From: Verrucomicrobiia bacterium
Lineage (GTDB): Bacteria > Verrucomicrobiota > Verrucomicrobiia > Limisphaerales > JADLHS01
Length of the DNA: 64,000 nucleotides
Assembly (NCBI GenBank): GCA_023953615.1
Contig: JAMLJH010000001.1
Span: 409,360 to 473,359 of the forward strand
Reading direction: 5' to 3'
Part shown: positions 52,822 through 62,347 of the stretch, in pieces
Numbering within the stretch: the stretch's first letter is position 1
How the letters are laid out: every line of letters starts with the position of its first letter
Notes under the pieces: generated by a model
What the model was told of the DNA's origin: nothing
The model's input: only the letters and a program-made list of their open reading frames with translations
The model's database searches: none
Made by a program: the position numbers and the translations under genes

Positions 52822-54672
52822 CTACGGCTGATTGGCCTGGCGCACGGCGTCAACATCCATCTTGATGATGGCGCGGTCGTAAGTCATCAAGCCGTTGACC
52901 TCGACTTCCACGTCGGTGGTTTGCGTGTAAATGCCGGCGGACAATCCGTCGGATTTGACCAACGGATGCAATTTTTGCAACAAGTCCACATAGGCGGCGG
53001 TCAACTCGGTGGCGTTGGTGAAGCTGCGATAGCCCCAGTTCTTTTCGTCCTGCCAGGTGTGGCCCGGCAGCGGCAGCCCCAGCCCGCCAAATTCGCCCAA
53101 CACCATGGCGCGATCCGCCACCTTGGGCGGCAGACCGGGGCCGGGATACTGGTGATGGTCAATGATGTCGCCGGCCGGAAAATGATTGCCGCCGCTCGCG
53201 CCGTCCACCAGACGCGTGGGATCAAGTTGTTTGGTGAGATTCAAAATGCGCACGGTGTCGAACTGCCCCCAACCTTCATTGAACGGCACCCACACGACAA
53301 TGCTCGGGTGATTGTAGCGGCCCGCGACGAGCGCTTTCAGTTCACGCTCATAAATTTGCGCCGACTCGGGCGTGCGCTGCATTTCCTCGCCATCGAAACC
53401 GCTCGGGCCTTGCCACCTGGCGCTCTTATCGCCGCTGGGCAGGTCCTGCCACACGAGCAGGCCGAGTTTGTCGCACCAGTAATACCAGCGCTCGGGCTCC
53501 ACCTTCACGTGTTTGCGCGCCAGGTTGAAACCGAGCTTCTTGGTCACTTCAATGTCATAACGCAACGCTGCATCCGTCGGCGCGGTGTAAAGGCCGTCCG
53601 GCCAGAACCCCTGATCCAGCGGGCCGAGTTGGAAATAGGGCCGGTTGTTCAGGCACAACCGCAGGAAACCGTTTTCATCCTTGCCCAATGAAATTTTGCG
53701 CATGCCGAAATACGATTTGACCTCGTCAATCTTCTTTCCATCTTCAAACAACGTGATCCGCAAATCGTAAAGATGCGGCGACTCGGGCGACCAAAGTTTC
53801 GCGTTCGGCACGTCCAATTCGATCGCGGGCAGAATTTGCGGCGGCAGCGAGCGGGTGGAGATCATTTGTTCCACCACGCCTTCCCGCACCACGCGGCGAC
53901 CATCCAGCACCTGCACTTTCATCGTGGTTTTGCCGTTGCCGCCAATACCGCGCGCCGCGATGCGGACCGAGGCGTGGTCCACGTCTGGCGTAATTTTCAA
54001 TTCCTGCAAATGCGCGGGCGCCACCGGTTCGAGCCAGACGGTTTGCCAGATGCCGCTCGTAGGCGTGTACCAAATGCCGTGGGGATTGCGGACCTGCTTG
54101 CCGCGCGGCTGTGGCCCGGCGTCCGAGGGATCCCAAACGGCAACCACTATTTCCTGTTCGCCTTTCGGTTGGAGCGCGGCGGTAATGTCGCAACTAAATC
54201 CGTCATAACCGCCACGATGCGATCCGACCTCCTGGCCGTTGATCCAAACGGCCGTTTCCCAATCCACCGCACCGAAGTTCAACAGGACATTTTTGCCCTT
54301 CCAACTGCGGGGAATTTTGAACGTGCGCCGGTACCACAACTGGTTCGTTTCATACACGCGCTTCATCACCCCGGAAAGCGCGGATTCGATCGGGAACGGC
54401 ACGAGGATTTGTCCGTCCCAAGCGGTGGGTTGCGACGCGGCCTGGGCGGTGATGGCGTAATCCCACAGACCGTTGAGGTTCTGCCAGGTTTTGCGGACCA
54501 ACTGCGGGCGCGGGTATTCGGGGTGCGCGTTCTTCGGAGAAACGTCCGCCGCCCAACGCGTCAGGAGCGGACCGGGCGCCGGCTGCCATTTTTCCGCTGC
54601 GCTCAAAACCGACGCTCCGGCCAGCAGGCTGATGCCGATAAGCCCTAATCGTTTTCGTATTGTGCTTTGCAT
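52822..54672 (-). CDS. secreted glycoside hydrolase family 2 protein
   Basis: 616 residues with a signal peptide (KRLGLIGISLLAGASVLSA). The three GH2 domains are seen: jelly roll (NLNGLWDYAITAQAA, about 55-215), an immunoglobulin-like domain, and the barrel with VWVPFNEGWGQFD, where Glu466 is the acid/base, and MVLGEFGGLGLP, where Glu527 is the nucleophile. The sequence most resembles beta-galactosidase or beta-glucuronidase-like members; shorter than LacZ, it lacks the later domains. It is first in the leftward four-gene set of secreted polysaccharide-active proteins. Confidence 0.9.
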   Translation of the reverse strand: MQSTIRKRLGLIGISLLAGASVLSAAEKWQPAPGPLLTRWAADVSPKNAHPEYPRPQLVRKTWQNLNGLWDYAITAQAASQPTAWDGQILVPFPIESALSGVMKRVYETNQLWYRRTFKIPRSWKGKNVLLNFGAVDWETAVWINGQEVGSHRGGYDGFSCDITAALQPKGEQEIVVAVWDPSDAGPQPRGKQVRNPHGIWYTPTSGIWQTVWLEPVAPAHLQELKITPDVDHASVRIAARGIGGNGKTTMKVQVLDGRRVVREGVVEQMISTRSLPPQILPAIELDVPNAKLWSPESPHLYDLRITLFEDGKKIDEVKSYFGMRKISLGKDENGFLRLCLNNRPYFQLGPLDQGFWPDGLYTAPTDAALRYDIEVTKKLGFNLARKHVKVEPERWYYWCDKLGLLVWQDLPSGDKSARWQGPSGFDGEEMQRTPESAQIYERELKALVAGRYNHPSIVVWVPFNEGWGQFDTVRILNLTKQLDPTRLVDGASGGNHFPAGDIIDHHQYPGPGLPPKVADRAMVLGEFGGLGLPLPGHTWQDEKNWGYRSFTNATELTAAYVDLLQKLHPLVKSDGLSAGIYTQTTDVEVEVNGLMTYDRAIIKMDVDAVRQANQP

Positions 54673-55428
54673 AAATTAACGGGCGCGAAATTGCCGGCGC
54701 CGCGGCGATCTGGTTTTACTCCACCAACAAAACGCGATCAATCCTTCGACCCGCGCCATTCCCGAATTCCACCGGACGGTTCCGGCAGTCGCAAGCTCCG
54801 AGCCGCAACGCCGTGGTTTTCACGGATGCGAAGGGCGCGCGACCCGACCCGCCACCCCATCACTCACCGCATCGGTGAGGTCGCCGACCAAGCCACGAGA
54901 AGCGCTCGTTTGATACACGGCTGGCTTTCCTGGCGATCTCGAAAAAATTTAACTTCGTCATGGATCATGGACTCGACTTGGCGCATTAAACCGGAGCGGT
55001 CAAAGTCAAGTCAAGTAATGCCCATTTGAAAGTTTTTTCGGTTGTCAGAAAAATAATCTGGCGTAGGATGAAACCGTAGTCAGGGATTGGCACAAAGGGT
55101 GCAAAGGGGAAAAACGACCAAGCAGTCATTGCTCTTTGGAATCAAAAGTTCAAGCAGGAGATTTTACCCTGCCCTGCATGTGGTTTGTAACTGAATCCTT
55201 GAACCGTAATAAATACGAAATCCTGGTGCGCGTCCGCTTGACCGCCGACAGGCCTTGATTGGAAGTCGAACGTCTCCCGGCAAACACCGCAAGTTGAACT
55301 CAACTTGTTCAAAGGAGTTGTTACACACGGCAATGGTGGGGTGACTTTAACGGGTGGCCGCAGCGCAAATCGCGCGCGCCGCCCGTTTTTCTTTTCCGCC
55401 ACCGCCGCGTCACTGCTAGTCTTGAATC
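54673..55428. other. 756-base intergenic region between GH2 and rarA
   Basis: No convincing gene. The divergent promoters of the GH2 cluster and rarA must lie here. A near-perfect 18-base palindrome (caagttga-ac-tcaacttg, 55290-55307) lies 120 bases before rarA. Elsewhere there are mixed GC-rich pieces and an AT-richer patch (55020-55200). No repeat A, B or C copy is present. A small RNA cannot be excluded. Confidence 0.5.
55290..55307. promoter_or_regulatory. 18-base palindrome, possible operator
   Basis: Perfect 8-base arms (caagttga and tcaacttg) flank a 2-base centre. It lies between the two divergent genes, and its length suits a dimeric repressor site. No regulator gene is next to it. 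Confidence 0.35.
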
Positions 55429-56799
<1,371 letters not shown>

Positions 56800-56838
56800 G
56801 CGTCCGGCGCGCGCTCGACAAAACCGCTGGTTCGCGCC

Positions 56839-57465
56839 ATGCTCCAAGCGATGGCATTCGAATCCGATTCGCCCCTGGATCAACTCTGGAAAGGCTACAG
56901 CCGGACCTTCCAGGCTTTCGACGATCTCACCCTGGCGCGCTGGCTGGCCCAGACGTTGGGACAGTTGGAAGGCCGGGCGTGGCGGTTGTCGCATCCACTG
57001 GTCGGCGCGTATCGGCTGGCGGCGTTGATTGCGCACGAACGGCAGATCTGGTTGCAGCGGCTGGCCACCATCCCCGTAGTTTATCTGGATTCTCCCTGCT
57101 GCCGCGCGCCGTTGCTGCCGCTGTTGACCCGCGACGTGCGCGAGTCCGGTTTGATCTGCCAGCACTGCAACGAAACGCTGGTCGCTTTTGCCGAACTGCC
57201 CAGCGAGGTGAGCGAGTTGCTCGCGGCTTGGGCGGAGGAATACGAACCGATTCACGCCGTGGCGCATTGGGACGACCGTCGGCGCCGGGCGGCGGGTGAT
57301 TACGACCGCGCTTACGAACACGCGGCGCAACAGGCGGAGCGGATGTTGCGGCACGCCGGCATGAAGCTCGCCCCGCGTTTACTCGAACATTATCCCGCCA
57401 TCATCTGGGAAGATCAGGATGAATGTCTCGAAGTCCGACCGGAGGATGTGCGCACCGAAGTTTGA
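56839..57465 (+). CDS. cytoplasmic zinc-ribbon-like protein, unknown
   Basis: 208 residues, mostly helical. A candidate zinc ribbon is formed by Cys pairs in DSPCCRAPLLP and GLICQHCNETL (about residues 85-112), then an acidic helix (LAAWAEEYEPIHAVAHWD) and a C-terminal RMLRHAGMKLAPRLLEHYPAI segment. The protein has no signal or membrane helix. I do not recognise a named family. It is probably co-transcribed with rarA (39 bases) and with the next gene (42 bases). Confidence 0.68.
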   Translation: MLQAMAFESDSPLDQLWKGYSRTFQAFDDLTLARWLAQTLGQLEGRAWRLSHPLVGAYRLAALIAHERQIWLQRLATIPVVYLDSPCCRAPLLPLLTRDVRESGLICQHCNETLVAFAELPSEVSELLAAWAEEYEPIHAVAHWDDRRRRAAGDYDRAYEHAAQQAERMLRHAGMKLAPRLLEHYPAIIWEDQDECLEVRPEDVRTEV

Positions 57466-57507
57466 TTCGCCATTGAGCCGGGCGGCGACCCGACGCATAC
57501 TGCGGGC

Positions 57508-58107
57508 ATGTTGCGTCTGATCAAATGGCTGTTCCTCGCGCTGGTGGTGATGGGCGCGCTGGCGGTCGCGCTGCTGCTTTCCAAAGATGCGGTGGCCCGG
57601 ACGGCGGTGGAACAACAACTCCGCGCGCAAACCGGCATGGAGGTCAAAATCAAGAAGCTCTCGCTAAAAGTCTTCTGGCCGACCGCAACGCTCGAAGACG
57701 TCACGCTCTACAATCCCGCTGATTTCGGCGGTATTCCGTTCCTGCGAATTCGTGAAATGCAGGTGGAATACGATCCGGAAGCGCTGGCGCACCGGGAGGT
57801 GAAACTTAAACTCATGAAACTGGACGTCACCGAGCTGGCGGTGGTGCGGAATGACCGCGATCAAACCAACATCATCGCGCTGGCAACGGGCGCGAAACCG
57901 GCGCGGCGCTCGGAGTGGTTCGATTTCAAGGCGATCGACGTGCTCAACCTTTCCATCCAACACGTCAATTTTGTGGACCTGCAAAACCAGCGCCAGCAGC
58001 GCCAGTTTAATTGGAACGAACGCAACCAGATCTTTCGCGACATCAAATCGTCCGACGAATTTTATCGCGCTTTCGTGACGCTTTGGAACCGCCACCAAAC
58101 GCCCTGA
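57508..58107 (+). CDS. short AsmA-like membrane-anchored protein
   Basis: 199 residues. A signal-anchor helix (LIKWLFLALVVMGALAVALLL) is followed by a TGMEVKIKKLSLKVFWPTATLEDVTL-type opening (here RAQTGMEVKIKKLSLKVFW) seen at the start of AsmA-like and TamB-like proteins that span the periplasm. Those families usually have 500 or more residues, so this is a short relative or a single repeat. Lipid transfer is suggested only by this likeness and by the Mla genes two genes downstream. It is convergent with cysE. Confidence 0.65.
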   Translation: MLRLIKWLFLALVVMGALAVALLLSKDAVARTAVEQQLRAQTGMEVKIKKLSLKVFWPTATLEDVTLYNPADFGGIPFLRIREMQVEYDPEALAHREVKLKLMKLDVTELAVVRNDRDQTNIIALATGAKPARRSEWFDFKAIDVLNLSIQHVNFVDLQNQRQQRQFNWNERNQIFRDIKSSDEFYRAFVTLWNRHQTP

Positions 58108-58116
58108 AGCCGCCGT

Positions 58117-59145
58117 TCAAATCTGGAAATCCGCGATGAAGTCGCGGTCCAGCGCGCTCCCCCGATCGTTCTTGCTCAACACCCGCACGTCGAGGCCATC
58201 GTAAACCACCAGGGAATTGGGCGGCACACTTTTCATGATGAACACGTTGCCGCCGATGGTGCTGCCGGCGCCGATGACCGTTTCACCTCCCAAAATGGTC
58301 GCGCCGGGATAAATCGTCACCTCATCCTCGATGGTCGGATGACGACGGTGGCCCCGAAGCTGTTGGCCTCCCGAAGTGCTGCGCGCTCCGAGCGTGACGC
58401 CGTGATACAACTTCACATGATTCCCGATGACGGCGGTTTCGCCAATCACCGTGCCCGTGCCGTGATCAATGAAAAAGTGCGAGCCGATGGTCGCGCCCGG
58501 ATGCAAATCCATTCCCGTTCGCGAATGTGCCCATTCGGTCATGATGCGCGGAATGAGCGGTACGTTTTTCAGATACAATTCATGCGCGAGCCGCTGCACC
58601 GAGATGGCTTCGATGAACGGGTAAGCCACAATGATTTCCTCCATGCTGAACGCCGCCGGATCGCCATCGAACGCGGCCTCGGTATCCGTGTGCAGCACCT
58701 GCCGCAGGCGCGGCAGCCGGCCCAGGAATTCCAACGTGATTTGGTAGGCGGTGGCCGCGATCTGGCCGGGCGGCAATTTTTCGGGTGGGTTATATTCCAG
58801 GCTCTTGCGGATTTCCGTTTCCAATTTGCCGAACACCGTGTCCAACAGAGCGGCAGTCTCCGCCTTGATTGCGGAGGAGTGAACCAGTTGCTCATCGAAG
58901 AATCCCGGAAACAGCAGTCGCAACAGATCGCAGGTGATTGAGGTGATCGCCTGTTTGGAAGGAAGATTTTGACCGTCAAGATGATTGATGCCGCCAACCT
59001 GGGCGTACGAGGCAATCAACTCATTGGTTAATCGGGTAACCGGATCGTTCACTGGAACAGTATTCGCGAGCGCGACAACACTGGCAAGTTTCGGAACAAA
59101 GTCCTGAATCCGTGCGCGGCGATGAAATCGCAGAGCAACCGCCAA
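58117..59145 (-). CDS. cysE: serine O-acetyltransferase
   Basis: 342 residues, of the larger CysE type. The N-terminal helical domain spans about 1-190 (LASVVALANTVPVNDPVTRL). The left-handed beta-helix begins near GMDLHPGATIGSHFFIDHGTG and continues through VIGETAVIGNHVKLYHGVTLG and YPGATILGGETVIGAGSTIGG. The His in FIDHGTG and in YHGVTLG are the catalytic and substrate-binding residues. It makes O-acetylserine for cysteine synthesis. The C-terminus (LSKNDRGSALDRDFIADF) may hold the cysteine feedback site. No cysK is next to it. Confidence 0.94.
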   Translation of the reverse strand: MAVALRFHRRARIQDFVPKLASVVALANTVPVNDPVTRLTNELIASYAQVGGINHLDGQNLPSKQAITSITCDLLRLLFPGFFDEQLVHSSAIKAETAALLDTVFGKLETEIRKSLEYNPPEKLPPGQIAATAYQITLEFLGRLPRLRQVLHTDTEAAFDGDPAAFSMEEIIVAYPFIEAISVQRLAHELYLKNVPLIPRIMTEWAHSRTGMDLHPGATIGSHFFIDHGTGTVIGETAVIGNHVKLYHGVTLGARSTSGGQQLRGHRRHPTIEDEVTIYPGATILGGETVIGAGSTIGGNVFIMKSVPPNSLVVYDGLDVRVLSKNDRGSALDRDFIADFQI

Positions 59146-59224
59146 AAATCAAAGGCGGCGGTGCGAAAGTTTCCGCGTGGCAACCAGCGCAACGGACTGG
59201 CTCGAACCTTGCTAAAATTGCGGT

Positions 59225-59395
59225 ATGAGTGCCTTGACTTTCAAAGTGACCCGGAAAAGCGGCGAATACATCAAACCGGCCCTGCTGCCGTCCAATCGCA
59301 GCGCCGCGCCGCATTTTAGTTTGGCGGACGGCATCGTCATCGGATTTTTCCTCGCGTGCCTGACTGCGTTGATTTTTCTCCTGATTCGGATTTAA
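59225..59395 (+). CDS. 56-residue single-helix membrane protein, unknown
   Basis: A short open frame from ATG 59225 to TAA 59393-59395. It starts MSALTFKVTRKSGEYIKPAL, with a basic N-terminal half, then a single hydrophobic helix (ADGIVIGFFLACLTALIFLL) ending in IRI. The helix and codon use are those of a real membrane protein. It is divergent from cysE and convergent with the mlaD-like gene, only nine bases from it. The protein resembles small transporter or ATPase subunits in layout but matches none that I know. Confidence 0.6.
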   Translation: MSALTFKVTRKSGEYIKPALLPSNRSAAPHFSLADGIVIGFFLACLTALIFLLIRI

Positions 59396-59404
59396 TCGGA
59401 GTTG

Positions 59405-60613
59405 CTACTGATCAAAGCCTCCATTACGCGGCGAGGTGACGCGCGGTTTGGATTGCGCCGGTTGGTCCGACGTGGATTTCTTGGAGAAGGCCGACCGGAA
59501 AAGCCAGTGGCGCTTCAACCCTTGCACGAAATCATCCGCATGCACCACCGCCTCGGAGACTGAAGTCAGGATATTCGTGTTAGCCGCGACCTGAGCGCGC
59601 AAGTCGCCGGTGATTTCCGCCAGATTGTTCAGTGACTCGCCGAACTGCTCCAATACGGCGGTCAGATTGGTGTCGGTGTTGGTCAACAGCCGATCCGCAC
59701 TCAGCAGCACCGCATCCAATTGTTGTCGTCCGTTCACCCCCAACGCCCACTCGCCCAGCGCTCCCGGCCCGCGCACTTCCTCGCTGAGCCGGGCCAGATT
59801 GGAAATCACCGGCTGCGATTGCCCGGCCACCAGATTCAAGTTCGAGATCAGGGTTACGCCCTGATCCAGCGTGGCGTTGATTTTGTTGGTCAGGTTTAGC
59901 AGTCCCGGCAGGGTGGCTTCAACTTGATTGATGAGCTGCTCCAAACGCTCGCTCACGGCCGGCGTTTCCAGCGGCATGATCCAGTAACTCTCCTGCAGGT
60001 TCGTGTAAAACTGTTGCGGCTGCGCATGCACCAGGCGTTCCAACTCGTCTTTCACGCGCCAGTTGAACGCAGACAGATTCGTCTGCTCCAGCTCGGGGAA
60101 CTCGCGGCGCACTCGTTCCGCCTGTTCACGCCGCGCTTTCGTCGCCGCCTGCCAGTCCAACATTTGCAGGGCCACGCGGTTGGTATCCTCCTGCACCGTC
60201 GGCACGCCGAATACGCCTTTGGTGATTTCCAGAAACCGGTTGCCGAGCAGGTCCGAGGAAACTTTGACGCGCGAGTCGTCCCAGATGTAACCGTAATTCG
60301 GTTTCCGAATCGTGAAGTTCACCGTCACTCCAAACCACGCGTCCGGTTCGTTGGGAATGATGTCGGTGATCGCGCCGACCGGAAATCCCATCAGCTTGAC
60401 CGGATCGCCCACTTTCAGGCCGGCGGCGTTGTTGAGCGACGTTTCGTAGTTGAGCTTGGGCGTGAACCAGCCCTTGCGCTGCGCCGTGTTGCGCAGGTAA
60501 TAACCGAAGCCCGCCAGCAACAAGGCGGCCGCCACGAGTACGAACCAGCCCACCGCCCGTTCCATGCGGTTCAGGCGGGTGCGAAGTTGCGGTGTTAAAT
60601 CCGGCTGCGCCAT
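59405..60613 (-). CDS. mlaD: MlaD-type MCE domain protein
   Basis: 402 residues. One N-terminal membrane helix (about 20-40; GWFVLVAAALLLAGFGYYL) and an MCE domain at about 50-130 with NNAAGLKVGDPVKLMGFPVG and VTVNFTIRKPNYGYIWDDSRVKVSS, DLLGNRFLEI. A long helical tail (about 140-370) with LEQLINQVEATLPGLLNLTN follows, longer than E. coli MlaD and nearer to PqiB or LetB-like shafts. It would hold lipid between the inner membrane complex and an outer-membrane receptor. The ATPase gene lies 58 bases upstream. No MlaC or MlaA is visible. Confidence 0.9.
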   Translation of the reverse strand: MAQPDLTPQLRTRLNRMERAVGWFVLVAAALLLAGFGYYLRNTAQRKGWFTPKLNYETSLNNAAGLKVGDPVKLMGFPVGAITDIIPNEPDAWFGVTVNFTIRKPNYGYIWDDSRVKVSSDLLGNRFLEITKGVFGVPTVQEDTNRVALQMLDWQAATKARREQAERVRREFPELEQTNLSAFNWRVKDELERLVHAQPQQFYTNLQESYWIMPLETPAVSERLEQLINQVEATLPGLLNLTNKINATLDQGVTLISNLNLVAGQSQPVISNLARLSEEVRGPGALGEWALGVNGRQQLDAVLLSADRLLTNTDTNLTAVLEQFGESLNNLAEITGDLRAQVAANTNILTSVSEAVVHADDFVQGLKRHWLFRSAFSKKSTSDQPAQSKPRVTSPRNGGFDQ

Positions 60614-60671
60614 GCGTTTGCTTTTCGCTCCGTCCCGCTTACGGTTTCAAATTCCAGTCTCCGGGACAATC

Positions 60672-61454
60672 TCATTCCCGCCACAACTCCCGCACGTCGG
60701 CCTCGGCCCGACCGGCGACCGCCGCCCAATCTCCCAGCACCTGAAATTCGCGTTGGTGCAGACTGGCGAAGCGATTCGCGCACTGTCGCCACGGCTGTAA
60801 ATTGCTGGCCGTGACGCAGAGGGTTAATGGCGTTCCCTCCATGATTTCATGGCCGCGCGATAGCGCCGCCAACATTTCCAGCCACCAGGAGGTATGGCGA
60901 ACATCCAAACCGGCGAGTGGACTATCCACGAGCAACAACTCGGGCGCCAAAGCCAGAACGCGGGCCAATCCCGCGCGCTGCAACCAACTCCGCGCCACAT
61001 GCACCGGCATCAAGTTCGCCCACGGCGTGAGTTCCATCACTTCCAGCAACCGGGCCACGCGACGCTGGATGTCAGTTGCTTCCCAACGCGCATGATAGTG
61101 CAACGGCAAAGCGATGTTTTCCGCCACGCTGAGGGAATTGAGTAATTGTCCGCCCGCGAAGACCAGGCCCAGTTTCAAACGCAACGCCAGCCGTTTCTCC
61201 TCAAAAATCGGCAGTGGTTCGCCCCGAAACAAAACGGTGCCCTCCCGCGGCGGCATCAAACCGGCCGCGGTCATCAGAAAGTCGCTTTTGCCTGAACGTT
61301 GCGGCGCGCCGATCACCCAAAACTCGCCCGCGCGCACCGTCCAGTTGACCTGCCCAGCCACGAGCCATTTCGGATTGCGCAGGGCCGTGACCGTGACGTT
61401 CCGCATTTCCAAAATCGGAGCTTCGACCGTCGCTGATGGAATTCCCGGGTTCAC
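60672..61454 (-). CDS. mlaF: Mla-type ABC ATPase subunit with degenerate catalytic motifs
   Basis: 260 residues in the position of MlaF. The fold is kept (VTVTALRNPKWLV; SLSVAENIALPL; PELLLVDSPLAGLD) but the motifs are not. Walker A is APQRSGKSD (A50-D58), keeping GKS but changing other positions. The Q-loop is VFAGGQLL rather than VFQ; the LSGGQ signature is absent (VARSWLQRAGL); the catalytic Glu after Walker B is Ser178; and the H-switch His is missing (VTASNL). It can at best bind ATP weakly. It overlaps the permease gene by four bases. Confidence 0.85.
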   Translation of the reverse strand: MNPGIPSATVEAPILEMRNVTVTALRNPKWLVAGQVNWTVRAGEFWVIGAPQRSGKSDFLMTAAGLMPPREGTVLFRGEPLPIFEEKRLALRLKLGLVFAGGQLLNSLSVAENIALPLHYHARWEATDIQRRVARLLEVMELTPWANLMPVHVARSWLQRAGLARVLALAPELLLVDSPLAGLDVRHTSWWLEMLAALSRGHEIMEGTPLTLCVTASNLQPWRQCANRFASLHQREFQVLGDWAAVAGRAEADVRELWRE

Positions 61455-62302
61455 AAGGTCAAATAGGCGATAATAAACAGCGTGTCCAACAGCACACAGG
61501 CCACAACGCTTTGGCTCACGGCGCGCACGGTTGCCCGCGAGATTTGATCGAGTTGCAGCGGGTGCGCGAGTCCGTAATAGCAGGTGACAATGGCGATGAT
61601 GAAACCAAAGCTGCCGGTCTTCAGCGCGAGCATCACGAAGTCGAGCGCGGTCAACGCCCCGGCCAGTTGGCTGAAATAATCGGCGGGTTGAATCGGCACC
61701 TCCTGCACAAACGCCCAGAGATAACCGCTCCCCAACGCGCCCAGGATCAAATACACCGTGAGTGAAAAAGTGCCCACCACCATCCCCACAACGCGCGGCA
61801 CCACCAAATAATGCACGGGGTCCACACCGACCGCTTCCAACGATTCCACTTCGCCCAGCGCGCGCGCCATGCCCAACTCGACCACGTTGGCCGTCCCCAC
61901 GCGACCCAATACCAGGAACGCCATCAAGAGCGGACCGAGTTCGCGCACGACCACAATGACCATGATGTTCCCCAACAGTTCATTGGCGGCGCCCACGCGG
62001 GTCAACACCGCCACGGTCTGGCCAATCACGAGAAACCCCAGCGCCAGCGCCGCAAACAACACCATGGGCAACAACTGGATGCCCACGCGAAAAATTTCCC
62101 GTTCGATCAAGGGTCGGATAACCCGGGTGGCCACGCCAAATTTACGCGGCATGACGGTGAGCGTAATCAACGCAAACGCGCCCAATCCCTGCAACGTCGC
62201 CAAGGCGTCAATGACGCGCCGCCCGATCCGCCCGGCATAATAATGCCCGATGAACGGGCGCCGCGAATCGGCGTCCAGTGTGGTTGATTCAACCTCCGAC
62301 AT
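61451..62302 (-). CDS. mlaE: MlaE-type permease
   Basis: 283 residues with about six hydrophobic segments. The MlaE signature is clear: VLTRVGAANELLGNI (with the usual G-A-E/N pattern), FLVLGRVGTANVVELGMARALGEVESLEAVGVDP and YLVVPRVVG. The final helices end in VVACVLLDTLFIIAYLTL. It forms the membrane core for the MCE protein and the ATPase downstream. The overlap of four bases with mlaF shows co-translation. It is the first gene of the leftward Mla operon. Confidence 0.94.
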   Translation of the reverse strand: MSEVESTTLDADSRRPFIGHYYAGRIGRRVIDALATLQGLGAFALITLTVMPRKFGVATRVIRPLIEREIFRVGIQLLPMVLFAALALGFLVIGQTVAVLTRVGAANELLGNIMVIVVVRELGPLLMAFLVLGRVGTANVVELGMARALGEVESLEAVGVDPVHYLVVPRVVGMVVGTFSLTVYLILGALGSGYLWAFVQEVPIQPADYFSQLAGALTALDFVMLALKTGSFGFIIAIVTCYYGLAHPLQLDQISRATVRAVSQSVVACVLLDTLFIIAYLTL

Positions 62303-62347
62303 AACGACGGCCTCCGATCTGGTTCCCGCACGAATCCGTTATCTCAT

